A stretch of 64,000 bases of DNA from Daejeonella sp. (GTDB taxonomy: Bacteria; Bacteroidota; Bacteroidia; Sphingobacteriales; Sphingobacteriaceae). The stretch lies in assembly GCF_017495225.1 (NCBI RefSeq), contig NZ_JAFEIG010000004.1:1-64000 (forward strand). The letters are read 5' to 3'. Under the pieces are notes generated by a model. That model had not been told where the DNA came from, did no database searches, and was given only the letters and a program-made list of their open reading frames with translations. Positions 20,498 to 31,045 of this stretch are shown one piece after another. The translations under genes and the position numbers were made by a program. Each line of letters starts with the position of its first letter. Position 1 is the first letter of the stretch.

Positions 20498-22161
20498 ATA
20501 ATTGGCAGGAAGATAGTAACATAGATTTCAAGAGCTTAAAAAAAGCATTGGGGCCTAAGTCAGATGTTGAATCCTTAGCTGAAACTTGCGTTTGTTTTGC
20601 AAATGCTCAAGGCGGCAAGTTGGTTATTGGTATAGAAAACAAAGAATCAGAACCACCAGCTAATCAGAAGATAAATATTGAAGAAATGAATAAAGTAGTG
20701 AGCAGACTTCGTTCATTGACAGATGGTGTTGGCTTAGTTAATCCTGAAATTATTAAACACAATAATGGAGGTGAATATTTTGCAATTAACATTTTACCTT
20801 CAACTCGTATTATTGCCACAACATCATCTGGAAAAGTATTTGTTCGTATTACTGACAACTGCTATGCTGTCAAAAGTGAAGAGTTAACCGACCTTGCAGC
20901 TGAAAAAAATGCCTTTCAATGGGAATTGGTAGTTGCTCAAAAAATAACTATACAACAAGCAGATGCAGAGCAATTTAATTTTTTCATTAATCAAATTCGT
21001 AAATCAAATAAAGTATCTGATTTTATTAAAGATAAATCAGATATTGAAATATTAGAACACTACCAACTACTTTCTCCCGATGGTTATTTAACCAACTTAG
21101 GCATTCTTTGGTTGGGTACACCAGCTCAACGAGCAAGATTAAGTTATCCTATCACTTTTCAATATTTGGTGTATAACGAACGTGAAGAAAAAATAAGAGA
21201 AAAAAAATATCATTTTCATCAATATAACCCTATGCAGTTATTATTGGAAATTGAAAAAGAAGCCGTAGAACTTACCTACTCATCTGAATTAAGCAATGGC
21301 TTATTTAGAGATACTATCCGTAACTATCCAAAAGAAGTGATTAGAGAACTTTTAATAAATGCTATTGCTCATAAACGCTACACAAGTTCAGGCGATATTT
21401 TTTTAGAGGTTTATCCTGATAGAATTGTATTTACAAACCCTGGCGGTTTACCTTTGGGCATTTCAAAGGATAATATCTTGCACGAAAGACAAAGACGAAA
21501 TCCTCACTTAATACAAACACTACATGACCTAAAATTAATGGAGGGTGAAGGCTCTGGTTATGACCTTGTGTATGAGAAATTAAGTTTGGATGCAAAACCA
21601 TTCCCTGAAATAGAGAGTACATTTAATAAAATGTCTGTTACTGTACAGTCTGGAATTATTGACGAAGAGGCATTGTCAGTCATTGATTATATCAAAAAAC
21701 ATTTTCAACTTACGCAAAAGGAAACAATCACTTTAGGTATAGTTGCTACAAGAAAGAAAATATTAGCTACACAGCTATCTGTGGCTTTGCAATTAAACCA
21801 AGAAGACAAACTCAAATATTGGTTAGGCTCTTTATTAGATAAAAATATATTAATTAGTAGAGGTGTAAAAAAAGGAACGGAATATTTACTCAATCCCGAT
21901 TTATTCTCCCAAGCAAAACTAAACCTTACTCCAAGTCTTAAAACCATTGAACCTCATAAATTAGAGGCTTTGATTTTAGAAGATTTAAAATACAATGGCA
22001 AAAGCGGTATGGTAGCAATTAAAGAACGATTAAACGAAGTTTATCCTGATGATATTCAAAAAATAGTGTACAAAATGGCTCGTAAGGGAATTATTGAGAA
22101 AGAAGGAGCAGATAAAAAAAGAGCATATTTTGTAAGCATAAAAAAAGCAAATGAAAAGTAA
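20494..22161 (+). CDS. AlbA_2/Schlafen-like DNA-binding plus HATPase-type ATP-binding protein
   Basis: SLAETCVCFANAQGGKLVIGIENK and EVIRELLINAIAHKRYTSSGDIFLEVYPDRIVFTNPGGLPLGI; overlaps hsdM by 4 bp. Confidence 0.85.
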   Translation: MNNWQEDSNIDFKSLKKALGPKSDVESLAETCVCFANAQGGKLVIGIENKESEPPANQKINIEEMNKVVSRLRSLTDGVGLVNPEIIKHNNGGEYFAINILPSTRIIATTSSGKVFVRITDNCYAVKSEELTDLAAEKNAFQWELVVAQKITIQQADAEQFNFFINQIRKSNKVSDFIKDKSDIEILEHYQLLSPDGYLTNLGILWLGTPAQRARLSYPITFQYLVYNEREEKIREKKYHFHQYNPMQLLLEIEKEAVELTYSSELSNGLFRDTIRNYPKEVIRELLINAIAHKRYTSSGDIFLEVYPDRIVFTNPGGLPLGISKDNILHERQRRNPHLIQTLHDLKLMEGEGSGYDLVYEKLSLDAKPFPEIESTFNKMSVTVQSGIIDEEALSVIDYIKKHFQLTQKETITLGIVATRKKILATQLSVALQLNQEDKLKYWLGSLLDKNILISRGVKKGTEYLLNPDLFSQAKLNLTPSLKTIEPHKLEALILEDLKYNGKSGMVAIKERLNEVYPDDIQKIVYKMARKGIIEKEGADKKRAYFVSIKKANEK

Positions 22162-22361
22162 ATCTAAAAAGAAAATAACATAAGTTATTGATAATGAGGT
22201 ATTTAATTTCGTTTCATCTAAAAGCAAATGAAAACAAAACAACAGTTCTTTAAAAAATAAATGAAATTTAAAATCAACGACAAAAATATTCAATTGACTA
22301 ACATACAGAATTTTATGTCATTTATTACGTCCTTGTTTTTTAAAATAAATAGTCAAAGATT

Positions 22362-23510
22362 ATGAGTGAGTGGAAAGAATATAAATTAGGGGATTTGGTA
22401 ACATTTCAAAGGGGTCATGATTTGCCTCGTGATGATATGAAGGACGGTGTATACCCTGTAGCTGGCTCAAATTCAATTATAGGTTATCATAATAAATATA
22501 CATCCGATTTCCCTGGTATAACCATTGGGAGAAGCGGAAATATTGGGAATCCACAGTTACACAAAACTAAATTTTGGGCACATAATACAACTCTGTTTGT
22601 TAAAGAATTTAAGAATGTAGACCCTATTTTCTTTTATTATCTTCTTAAAACTTTAGATTTTTCACAATTAAATTCAGGGAGCGCTGTTCCAAGTTTGAAT
22701 AGAAACTTTATTCATCCATTTAAAGTTGAAATACCGTCCTCCATCCCAACCCAAACCGCCATCGCAGAAATCCTCTCCTCTCTTGATGATAAAATTGAAC
22801 TCAACAATAAAATCAATTATGAATTAGAGACCCTTGCTCAAACCCTTTTCAAACAATGGTTTATTGATTTTGAGTTCCCAAATGAAAATGGAGAACCCTA
22901 TAAATCATCAGGTGGTGAAATGGTGGAGAGTGAATTGGGGGAGATTCCGAAGGGGTGGGAAGTGAATAGATTAAATGATATTGCTGATTGTTTTGATAAT
23001 AAAAGAATACCATTGTCTTCAATGGAAAGAAATGTCAGAAAAGGTAATTACCCATATTACGGAGCTGCATCCCTAATGGACTATATTGATGATTATCTGT
23101 TTGATGGTGTTTATATTCTAATGGGAGAAGATGGTTCAGTTACCGACAACACAGGGTATCCTGTTTTACAATATGTCTTTGGAAAATTTTGGGTAAATAA
23201 TCACGCACATGTTTTGAAAGGACGAAAAATATCAACTGAACTTGTTTTATGTTTATTAAAAAACACTAACATAAGTGATTTAGTAACAGGCGCGGTACAA
23301 CCAAAGTTAAATCAAGGTAATATGAATAAAATTTCAATCCCATTACCTAAGGATTTATTAATAATATCTGACCTTGAAAAATTAATTACAGAATATTACA
23401 ATCTCATTCGGAATAACATTTTGGAAATTAAAGAATTAGTTAACATCCGTGATATTCTTCTTCCAAAACTAATCTCAGGTGAATTAGAAATTAACGAAAT
23501 CAACAATTAA
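22362..23510 (+). CDS. hsdS: Type I restriction specificity subunit
   Basis: Two target-recognition halves with conserved central and C-terminal repeats ([33 protein letters not shown]). Confidence 0.93.
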   Translation: MSEWKEYKLGDLVTFQRGHDLPRDDMKDGVYPVAGSNSIIGYHNKYTSDFPGITIGRSGNIGNPQLHKTKFWAHNTTLFVKEFKNVDPIFFYYLLKTLDFSQLNSGSAVPSLNRNFIHPFKVEIPSSIPTQTAIAEILSSLDDKIELNNKINYELETLAQTLFKQWFIDFEFPNENGEPYKSSGGEMVESELGEIPKGWEVNRLNDIADCFDNKRIPLSSMERNVRKGNYPYYGAASLMDYIDDYLFDGVYILMGEDGSVTDNTGYPVLQYVFGKFWVNNHAHVLKGRKISTELVLCLLKNTNISDLVTGAVQPKLNQGNMNKISIPLPKDLLIISDLEKLITEYYNLIRNNILEIKELVNIRDILLPKLISGELEINEINN

Positions 23511-26500
23511 TGGCAGCAGTAATATCCGAAGACCATATAGAACAAATCGTCATTCAAGAGTTTATTGAATTGGGGTATTCCTACGTCAATGGAGCAGATA
23601 TTTCACCTGATGGTATTGCCCAAGAACGAGAGTTTGATGAGGTAGTCTTGAAACAAAGATTACAAACTGCAATTGCTAAACTTAATCCGAATGTGCCTTT
23701 TGAAGCACAGGAAGAAGCCATTAAGAAAGTTCTTAGAACAGATAGCCCCAATTTATTTCAGAATAACTATCAGGTTCATAAATACCTAACCGACGGTGTT
23801 GATGTAGAATATAGAAAAGGAGACCGTATTGCAGGTGATAAAGTTTGGTTAATTGATTATGAAAATCCATCTAATAATGAATACTTGGTGGTTAATCAGT
23901 TTACCATTATTGAAAACAATATCAATAAAAGGCCTGATATCATCTTGTTTGTAAATGGTCTTCCATTAGTTGTTATTGAACTAAAAAACGCGGTTGATGA
24001 GAATGCGACGATACATTCTGCATTCAATCAATTACAGACCTATAAATCGGCAATTCCATCCTTATTCCTTTACAATGCCCTACTCATTATCTCAGATGGT
24101 TGGGAAGCTATGTATGGTTCTTTAACCTCACCAAAGCAATTTTTTGTGCCTTGGAAATCCATAGATGGGAATATAGTCGCAGATGAAGACATCCCCCAAA
24201 TGGAGGTGATGGCAAAGGGCATGTTGAATAAAAAAGTACTGACTGACCTTATCAGACATTATATCCTTTTCCATCAAAATAAAGAACAAATCACCAAGAT
24301 TGTCCCACGTTACCACCAATACTTTGCAGTAAATAAGGCTGTAGAAACTACAAAAACGGCTACAGCTATTGATGGAGACCAACGTGCAGGAGTAATTTGG
24401 CATACGCAAGGGAGTGGTAAAAGTTTGAGTATGGTTTTTTATGCGGGAAAATTAGTTTTGGCATTAAATAACCCAACACTTGTTATTTTAACCGATAGAA
24501 ATGACTTAGACGACCAGTTATTTGATACTTTTTCACAAAGTCAGGATATACTTCGTCAAACACCTGTGCAAGCAGAAAACCGTGATGACCTTAAAAAGAA
24601 ATTAAGTGTAACATCAGGAGGCATCGTGTTTACAACCATTCAAAAATTTCTTCCTGAGGTAATTGAGAAAATTGATATCGGCGAAGGGAAAACCAAAAAT
24701 ATTAAAGGTCAATTTGAATTACTATCAGACAGAAGAAATATTGTAGTTATTGCCGATGAGGCTCATAGAAGTCAGTACGACTTTATGGACGGATTTGCTA
24801 AACACATGAGGGATGCACTTCCAAATGCGTCCTTCATAGGTTTTACAGGAACCCCGATTGAGAATACCGATAAGAATACACAAGCCGTATTTGGAGATTA
24901 TATTGATGTTTATGATATACAACAAGCTGTAGAAGATGGGGCTACTGTACGGATTTTCTATGAAAACAGATTGGCAAAAATTAGTATCAGAGAGGAAGAT
25001 AAACCGAGAGTAGATGCTGAATTTGAAGAACTCACCGAGAGTGAAGAACAAGATGACCGTCAGAAACTAAAATCTAAATGGGCAAGATTAGAAGCCATAG
25101 TTGGTAATGAACACCGACTGGAACTAATTGCCAACGATATTGTCAAACACTTTGAAACTCGTAATGAAATATTAGACGGTAAGGCTATGATTGTGTGTAT
25201 GAGTAGACGTATTTGCGTGGATTTGTATGCCCAAATAATTAAAATTAGACCCGACTGGCATAGCGATGATGATAATGAAGGAACCATTAAAGTAGTTATG
25301 ACGGGTTCATCTTCTGACCCCTTAAATTTCCAACCACATGTTAGAAACAAAGGGAAACGGAAAGCATTGGGTGAAAGGCTTAAAGACCCTAAGGACACAT
25401 TAAAACTTGCTATTGTGAGGGATATGTGGTTAACGGGATTTGATGCCCCATCTATGCACACCCTCTATCTTGATAAACCTATGCAAGGACATAATTTGAT
25501 GCAAGCCATTGCAAGGGTAAATCGGGTTTATAAGGATAAAGAAGGTGGTTTAATAGTCGATTATATTGGTATTGCTAACGATTTGAAACGAGCCTTGGCA
25601 TTGTACACCGAAAGTGGAGGGAAAGGTAAACCTGCATTCGACCAAGAAGAAGCCGCATCAGTAATGATGGGAAAATATGAAATTGTGGCTCAAATGTTTT
25701 CAGAACAACCTACTGATAAAACCGTTCAAAAGGGACTGGACTATAAATCATTTTTCACCTTAACATCAAAGGAAAAACTATATTTCCCGATTAAGGCTGC
25801 CAATTATATTTTAGGATTGGAGAATGGAAAAGACAGATTTGTAAATTCGGTAACTGCGCTGTCTAAATCATTCGCCATATCTGTCCCCCACCCCTACACC
25901 ATAGATATTAGAGATGAGGTTGGATTATTTCAAGCCATTAAAGCTCGAATTGTGAAGGTTACCCAAAGTGGTAAAGGAAAGTCAGATGAAGAGCTAGAAA
26001 CAGCCATTAAACAAATTTTGTCTGACGCTATTGTATCCGATGAGGTGATTGACATTTTTGATGCTGCAGGTATAAAAAAACCTGATATTTCCATTTTATC
26101 TGACGAGTTCCTTGCTGAAGTTAAGGGAATGACACATAAAAATCTCGCTTTAGAGTTACTAAAGAAGTTGTTAAATGACGAGATAAAAACAAGAAACAAG
26201 GTAAACTTGGTTCAATCCAAGAAATTCTCTGAGATGTTAGATAGCTCTGTAAGAAATTATCAATATAACCTGATTACATCCGCACAGGTTATTGATGAGA
26301 TGATTCGACTTGCCAAGGAAATAAAAGAAGCCGATAGACGTGGAGAGGATTTAGGTCTTGATTTCAGGGAATATGCATTCTATTCGGCTTTAGAGGTTAA
26401 TGATAATTCGGTAGCAGTTTTGGGGGATGAAATACTCAGACATATTGCCCGTGACTTAGTTGATACCGTAAGAAAAAACACTTCAATTGATTGGACGGTT

Positions 26501-26701
26501 AGAGAGAATGTACAAGCCAAGATGAGGCTTGCGGTCAAGAAGATACTTCGTAAACACGGCTATCCACCTGATATGGAATTGAAGGCTACAGAGACGGTTA
26601 TTGAGCAGGCTAAATTATTGGCAAATGATTTTTCAAGGACTCAAACAGTTTATCCATTAAAAGGAGATGATAATTTATTTTTAGCTGCGGACAGTGAGTG
26701 A
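23510..26701 (+). CDS. hsdR: Type I restriction endonuclease subunit R
   Basis: [44 protein letters not shown]-terminal nuclease [19 protein letters not shown]. Confidence 0.96.
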   Translation: MAAVISEDHIEQIVIQEFIELGYSYVNGADISPDGIAQEREFDEVVLKQRLQTAIAKLNPNVPFEAQEEAIKKVLRTDSPNLFQNNYQVHKYLTDGVDVEYRKGDRIAGDKVWLIDYENPSNNEYLVVNQFTIIENNINKRPDIILFVNGLPLVVIELKNAVDENATIHSAFNQLQTYKSAIPSLFLYNALLIISDGWEAMYGSLTSPKQFFVPWKSIDGNIVADEDIPQMEVMAKGMLNKKVLTDLIRHYILFHQNKEQITKIVPRYHQYFAVNKAVETTKTATAIDGDQRAGVIWHTQGSGKSLSMVFYAGKLVLALNNPTLVILTDRNDLDDQLFDTFSQSQDILRQTPVQAENRDDLKKKLSVTSGGIVFTTIQKFLPEVIEKIDIGEGKTKNIKGQFELLSDRRNIVVIADEAHRSQYDFMDGFAKHMRDALPNASFIGFTGTPIENTDKNTQAVFGDYIDVYDIQQAVEDGATVRIFYENRLAKISIREEDKPRVDAEFEELTESEEQDDRQKLKSKWARLEAIVGNEHRLELIANDIVKHFETRNEILDGKAMIVCMSRRICVDLYAQIIKIRPDWHSDDDNEGTIKVVMTGSSSDPLNFQPHVRNKGKRKALGERLKDPKDTLKLAIVRDMWLTGFDAPSMHTLYLDKPMQGHNLMQAIARVNRVYKDKEGGLIVDYIGIANDLKRALALYTESGGKGKPAFDQEEAASVMMGKYEIVAQMFSEQPTDKTVQKGLDYKSFFTLTSKEKLYFPIKAANYILGLENGKDRFVNSVTALSKSFAISVPHPYTIDIRDEVGLFQAIKARIVKVTQSGKGKSDEELETAIKQILSDAIVSDEVIDIFDAAGIKKPDISILSDEFLAEVKGMTHKNLALELLKKLLNDEIKTRNKVNLVQSKKFSEMLDSSVRNYQYNLITSAQVIDEMIRLAKEIKEADRRGEDLGLDFREYAFYSALEVNDNSVAVLGDEILRHIARDLVDTVRKNTSIDWTVRENVQAKMRLAVKKILRKHGYPPDMELKATETVIEQAKLLANDFSRTQTVYPLKGDDNLFLAADSE

Positions 26702-26743
26702 TTTTTTGGAGATAGATAAGTTAGTTGAATAAAAGTTAATTAT

Positions 26744-27358
26744 ATGGAAGACTTTATATTTGAAAAGCCGAAGCATGGTTTTTTTGATGAGTTAGTAAGC
26801 TATTTTGCCTCAATATCTTCATTAGGAACAAACTTCGAACTACAAAAGACGGGAAGAGCAGAAAAATGGTTACCGGAACATTATTTAACTATCGAAGGAA
26901 TAAAATCAGTTACAAATTGTGAAATTAGATTTTATCCACATGATACATTAAATGAAATTTCAATTAATAGTTGGCCAAATAAAATCAGGTTACAAAAAGC
27001 TCCTTTAACAAAGAATATACCTGAACACCCTATTGTTTTAAATGGTATACAAAAATTGCATGGTTCAATGATACAATCTGCATTTATACATTTTTATGAG
27101 AGGTATGTATCTGAAGTAAAATTAAAATTTGGAGAAAATACGATGAATTGGCCAGCGGTTTGGAACTTTGGTAGAGTTATAAGAAATGCTTTCGCTCATG
27201 GAGGGGAAATAAAGATAGAAAATCCAAATTCTCCAAAAGTTTCATGGAGTTCATTAGAGTATGACTCCACTTTTAATGGCCGAAATATTATGTATAAAGA
27301 CATTACACCTGTTGAAACAATTTTTCTTATGGATGAAATGGATAAACAAAGGAGATAG
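26744..27358 (+). CDS. Hypothetical protein with a HEPN-like RNxxxH motif
   Basis: GRVIRNAFAHGGEIKI (Rx4H as in HEPN RNases); located directly after hsdR. Confidence 0.55.
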   Translation: MEDFIFEKPKHGFFDELVSYFASISSLGTNFELQKTGRAEKWLPEHYLTIEGIKSVTNCEIRFYPHDTLNEISINSWPNKIRLQKAPLTKNIPEHPIVLNGIQKLHGSMIQSAFIHFYERYVSEVKLKFGENTMNWPAVWNFGRVIRNAFAHGGEIKIENPNSPKVSWSSLEYDSTFNGRNIMYKDITPVETIFLMDEMDKQRR

Positions 27359-27801
27359 GAATCCTATACCAAAATCATCTTAGCAAAATAACAGATGTAA
27401 TATTAAGTTTAACGGTAGTTCCCCAAATAAACTTTTGTGCAAAAACTGTCTTTTCGTACTTCAATATTCGCCAGTCGTCAAAACTTTATTATAAGCATAT
27501 TCTGCTATCTACTTAGTAAGTCAGCTTAGTTATAGGAATTTAATACTTAAAAATTTCCAACCGTAGATTTACATCAAAATAAACGAATGTACTATTCAAT
27601 ACAGATTTAGTTTAAATTAAATCGGTAATCTGTCGTTTTTAGAAGGTTTCTATTGGTAACCTTTATTTTGAGATAGATATTTTAATACAAGTTATTCAAG
27701 CTCTTAATTATTAAAAAAACGATTTTTGATTATCCTTTAAAATAATAAAACATCCCAAAAAACTAGTTAATTTCGGGAAATGAAATAATTTTTTACCTCG
27801 A

Positions 27802-28689
27802 ATGTTTGAAATAGAATTTATTGTAATTTTCCTAGTGGTTATTTTTTTCCTTTATCAATCGAATAAATCAAAACCCATTAAAGTAAAAATAGTTACTCAA
27901 GTACCAGTACCCAAAGAACAACCAATAAATGCACCGATAACAATCCCTACGGTCTCCAAAAAAAATGAAAAAAGAAATAATTTACTGAAAGATAAATGGG
28001 TTGAAAAAATATTAAATGAAATTATAAATTTTAGCAATGTCCCAAATTTGCTTAAAAATACACCAATCAATAATATCAGATATTATAACCTTTTAAATTG
28101 TTTTGAATGGCAATTTAAAAGATTCAAGATATTGGTAAGAGATAATTTTACTTGTCAAGATTGTCAAGAAAAGGGTGATAGATTACATGTTCACCATAAA
28201 TATTATTTAAGCAACTTTTTACCATGGGAAATTGATGATTCAGCATTAGTTTCACTTTGTAAAAACTGTCATAGCCAACGACATTTAAGAGAAACTATTA
28301 ATATTTACGAAAAGGTAGGAAATCAATTACAACTATCAAATCATGCTTACTACATATGCTGGAAATGTAATGGTACAGGATATCTACCGCAATATGCCTA
28401 TTATGAAAATGGAGTTTGTTTTGCTTGTTCAGGAAATGTAATCAATGCGACCATCTTCAGCAATCGATTAAATCAAATATCCGCTGATTTTAATTTGTAT
28501 GACATAGGAAATATAGAAAATGAGTTTTTAGATTTCTGTAACTCAATTACGGTCGATTACTTTATGAATAATATTCACAATAATCTATACAGCGAAGAAG
28601 AATCAGAGATAAATGACTTTTTTTCGCCTGATAATAAAAATCTTCAAAAACAAAGTGAAGAAGCCCATGACGACGATTTACCCTTCTGA
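27802..28689 (+). CDS. HNH endonuclease domain protein with N-terminal TM segment and a second zinc-binding CxxC module
   Basis: TM FIVIFLVVIFFLYQS; RDNFTCQDCQEKGDRLHVHHKYY...LVSLCKNCHSQRH; CWKCNGTGY...CFACSG. Confidence 0.8.
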   Translation: MFEIEFIVIFLVVIFFLYQSNKSKPIKVKIVTQVPVPKEQPINAPITIPTVSKKNEKRNNLLKDKWVEKILNEIINFSNVPNLLKNTPINNIRYYNLLNCFEWQFKRFKILVRDNFTCQDCQEKGDRLHVHHKYYLSNFLPWEIDDSALVSLCKNCHSQRHLRETINIYEKVGNQLQLSNHAYYICWKCNGTGYLPQYAYYENGVCFACSGNVINATIFSNRLNQISADFNLYDIGNIENEFLDFCNSITVDYFMNNIHNNLYSEEESEINDFFSPDNKNLQKQSEEAHDDDLPF

Positions 28690-28769
28690 CTTATATTTTC
28701 CAATTAAAAATTTACCAAAGCCAACATTCATTGCGTCACCTTTTTGCGTCACCTTTAGGTATATTTTGA

Positions 28770-29008
28770 CCCCACTGTAGACTTCAGCGCAGCGGTGTCT
28801 ACGGATTATTCAATAATTAGAGTCTTCACACTCATTAAAACCCCGCCGCTTGAGGCTAATACTATACAAAGCTCTTCTGTTGTTTAGACAATCAATTGTT
28901 GAAATTGAAGGAAAATTATTGGGTAGTGGGAGAATTAAGAGGAGTTTTAAGACTCCTGATATTTATAAATCTGTAGAGACCGCTGCGCTAAAACTAGCGC
29001 TCAGTGGG
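28770..29008 (+). mobile_element. MITE-like element, full copy C with candidate 7-bp target-site duplication
   Basis: Flanked by ATTTTGA at 28763-28769 and 29009-29015; ends CCCCACTGTAGACTTCAGCGCAGCGGTG / CCGCTGCGCTAAAACTAGCGCTCAGTGGG. Confidence 0.8.
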
Positions 29009-29060
29009 ATTTTGATGGTACATTAATAAATTCACCAAATCTTAATTCCACATTTATAGC

Positions 29061-29933
29061 TTAATAGCAGTCAATTATATACTGAATTCGCTCCTTGTAA
29101 CTATCAACTGTTTTGTGCTGAAGGTTGTCGAGATAAGAAACTCGATTTTTCACTGTAGAACTGTTGGTATACCCTCCATGTAAAATTGATCTTTTCCTTT
29201 GAATGTTAGTTAAAATTAAGGCTTCGATTTCAGCTATTACAGCTGGGAGATTTTCAATAGTAGTTAAGGATAAATGCGATGCTCTACCTTGCTTAATATT
29301 TTCCCAAACCACCACAACACTGTCCTTTTTTGTTAAGAAACGAAATATAATACTCTCTTCCCTTCCAATACTATTAACCTCCAAAATCGGTATGATGGGG
29401 AATTGGGGATCTTGAAGGCTAGCTAGATATTTAATAAAAGGTTCTTTTTCCTGACTTACATTAAAAAAGTCAGATATTTGTTCCCTTGCAATTGTGACCC
29501 CAATTTTAGAGTTTGAAGATGTTTTGAATTCGTACCTATGGATGGCGATTGTTATTGCCTCAGTTAGCTTTTTCCAACCACGTGAAAATTCCTGGTTAAC
29601 CACTCCTTTAGCATGACAAAGCCGATAGGCTTTTCCCTTATAAACCCTTAAAAAGTAATCTTCTCGAATAGTATTTAATCCACTATGTACTCCCTTTAGG
29701 GTAGTAGGTTTTAAACTATATTTCGAATTTTTAAATATCAGCTTATCTTTTTCAAACCAAATGTCTGCCCACACTACGTGAATGTCTTGATACTTATCCT
29801 CTGGAAAGGATAAAGTCGGTTGTAGCGAATCAATTTTATGACCATGGCGTTTATTTAAATGTTGTTCCATGGAAACTGGATCCATAACCACACCACAAAC
29901 TGGACATATCTTTTTATCAGGTCTTGAAACCAT
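29061..29933 (-). CDS. Hypothetical protein with N-terminal C2H2-like zinc finger
   Basis: CPVCGVVMDPVSMEQHLNKRH. Confidence 0.65.
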   Translation of the reverse strand: MVSRPDKKICPVCGVVMDPVSMEQHLNKRHGHKIDSLQPTLSFPEDKYQDIHVVWADIWFEKDKLIFKNSKYSLKPTTLKGVHSGLNTIREDYFLRVYKGKAYRLCHAKGVVNQEFSRGWKKLTEAITIAIHRYEFKTSSNSKIGVTIAREQISDFFNVSQEKEPFIKYLASLQDPQFPIIPILEVNSIGREESIIFRFLTKKDSVVVVWENIKQGRASHLSLTTIENLPAVIAEIEALILTNIQRKRSILHGGYTNSSTVKNRVSYLDNLQHKTVDSYKERIQYIIDCY

Positions 29934-30016
29934 AGAGTGAGCTCAAATAATTCAATTCTACCTGACAAGATAAGAATTAAATGTCGCTTATTACTCCGTT
30001 CAATCTATATAATCAA

Positions 30017-30091
30017 TGTCTTTAGAATTTAGCGCAACGCTTCTGCGAGTTATTCAATGATTAGTCTCTTAGGACTAATTAAAATCCCGTC
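30017..30091 (+). repeat. Diverged 5' remnant of the MITE-like family (copy I), forming the 3' end of the neighbouring CDS
   Basis: TGTCTTTAGAATTTAGCGCAACGCTTCTGCGAGTTATTCAATGATTAGTCTCTTAGGACTAATTAAAATCCCGTC aligns with the MITE 5' end. Confidence 0.65.
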
Positions 30092-30847
30092 ATCAATTTT
30101 TTCAAGTTCTTGAGCAAATCGTTTCCATTCCCCTTTGGTCTTTGTTGATAGCTTGTCGTAAAGTTTTTTTATCAATTCTAAAGGCAAATTTTCAATTTCG
30201 TCTTTAGGAATTAAAATCCATTCTAAAGGATAATATTCTGGTGGAAACTTAGTGTCCGAAGCCAGTATTTCAAGTTTTTCAATTGTTGTTGAGTTTTTAT
30301 ATTTCTCTAAAAGTTCATTACGAATTTCTCCTCGCCTTTCAGGACTTAATTTCCTAAGTTCAGCAATTGCTTCTGCTCGTTTTTCTTTTCTGCCCTCAAC
30401 TCTCTTTATAACTTTTTCATACCGGTCAGCTTTCACTTTGCTCTCACTAACCTTTGCAGTTCTGAAAGAAAAGTAGTCTTCAATTGTCCTATTGCCGTAA
30501 TATGAACCACCAAATGGAACCCAAGGATTATCACAATTGCGTAGTCCAAAGTCAGCAATTTTATATTCTCTGTCTAAGCCACGATTTTGTATTACTCCAT
30601 AAACCCAAATTGCACCAGCAACTGAACCACCAATCCATTTTAATTCTCGTTCAATACAAACAAGTGCTTTAAAAACAGAAATTAAATTATTGTGAGAAAG
30701 ATTTGCAACAAGTTCTCTCCAAGTGTTACCGTGTTGTCGATTTATATAGTCTCTCGGCATGAAATACTTCAATACGGTTTCGTGAAGTTTGTCGATCGAT
30801 TTGCCTATTAAAATAAGTTTCTGTATGTCTTGCGTTGTCAGTTGCAT
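30050..30847 (-). CDS. Hypothetical protein
   Basis: 265-aa ORF with cassette-junction palindrome upstream; C-terminal ~12 residues and stop lie in the MITE remnant. Confidence 0.6.
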   Translation of the reverse strand: MQLTTQDIQKLILIGKSIDKLHETVLKYFMPRDYINRQHGNTWRELVANLSHNNLISVFKALVCIERELKWIGGSVAGAIWVYGVIQNRGLDREYKIADFGLRNCDNPWVPFGGSYYGNRTIEDYFSFRTAKVSESKVKADRYEKVIKRVEGRKEKRAEAIAELRKLSPERRGEIRNELLEKYKNSTTIEKLEILASDTKFPPEYYPLEWILIPKDEIENLPLELIKKLYDKLSTKTKGEWKRFAQELEKIDDGILISPKRLIIE

Positions 30848-30900
30848 TTGTTTGTTTCTTACTGTTCGTTCAGGTTTTGCAGTGTCGTCATAGAGTTAAA

Positions 30901-31033
30901 GGTAACAGTTTTGCAGTTTCAAGTAGTTGGCGATTTCGAAGAACAAAACTGGCTGCGAGAACTGAACTTGATACGAAGAACAAAGCTTCACTTATCCGCT
31001 GAACCGCCAATTTCTTGTAGGTGCTGTTGGTGG
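30901..31033. repeat. attC-like imperfect palindrome S1
   Basis: Plus GGTAACAGTTTTGCAGTTTCAAGTAGTTGGCGATTTCG... and minus CCACCAACAGCACCTACAAGAAATTGGCGGTTC. Confidence 0.65.
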
Positions 31034-31045
31034 CTGGTTTTCTGT

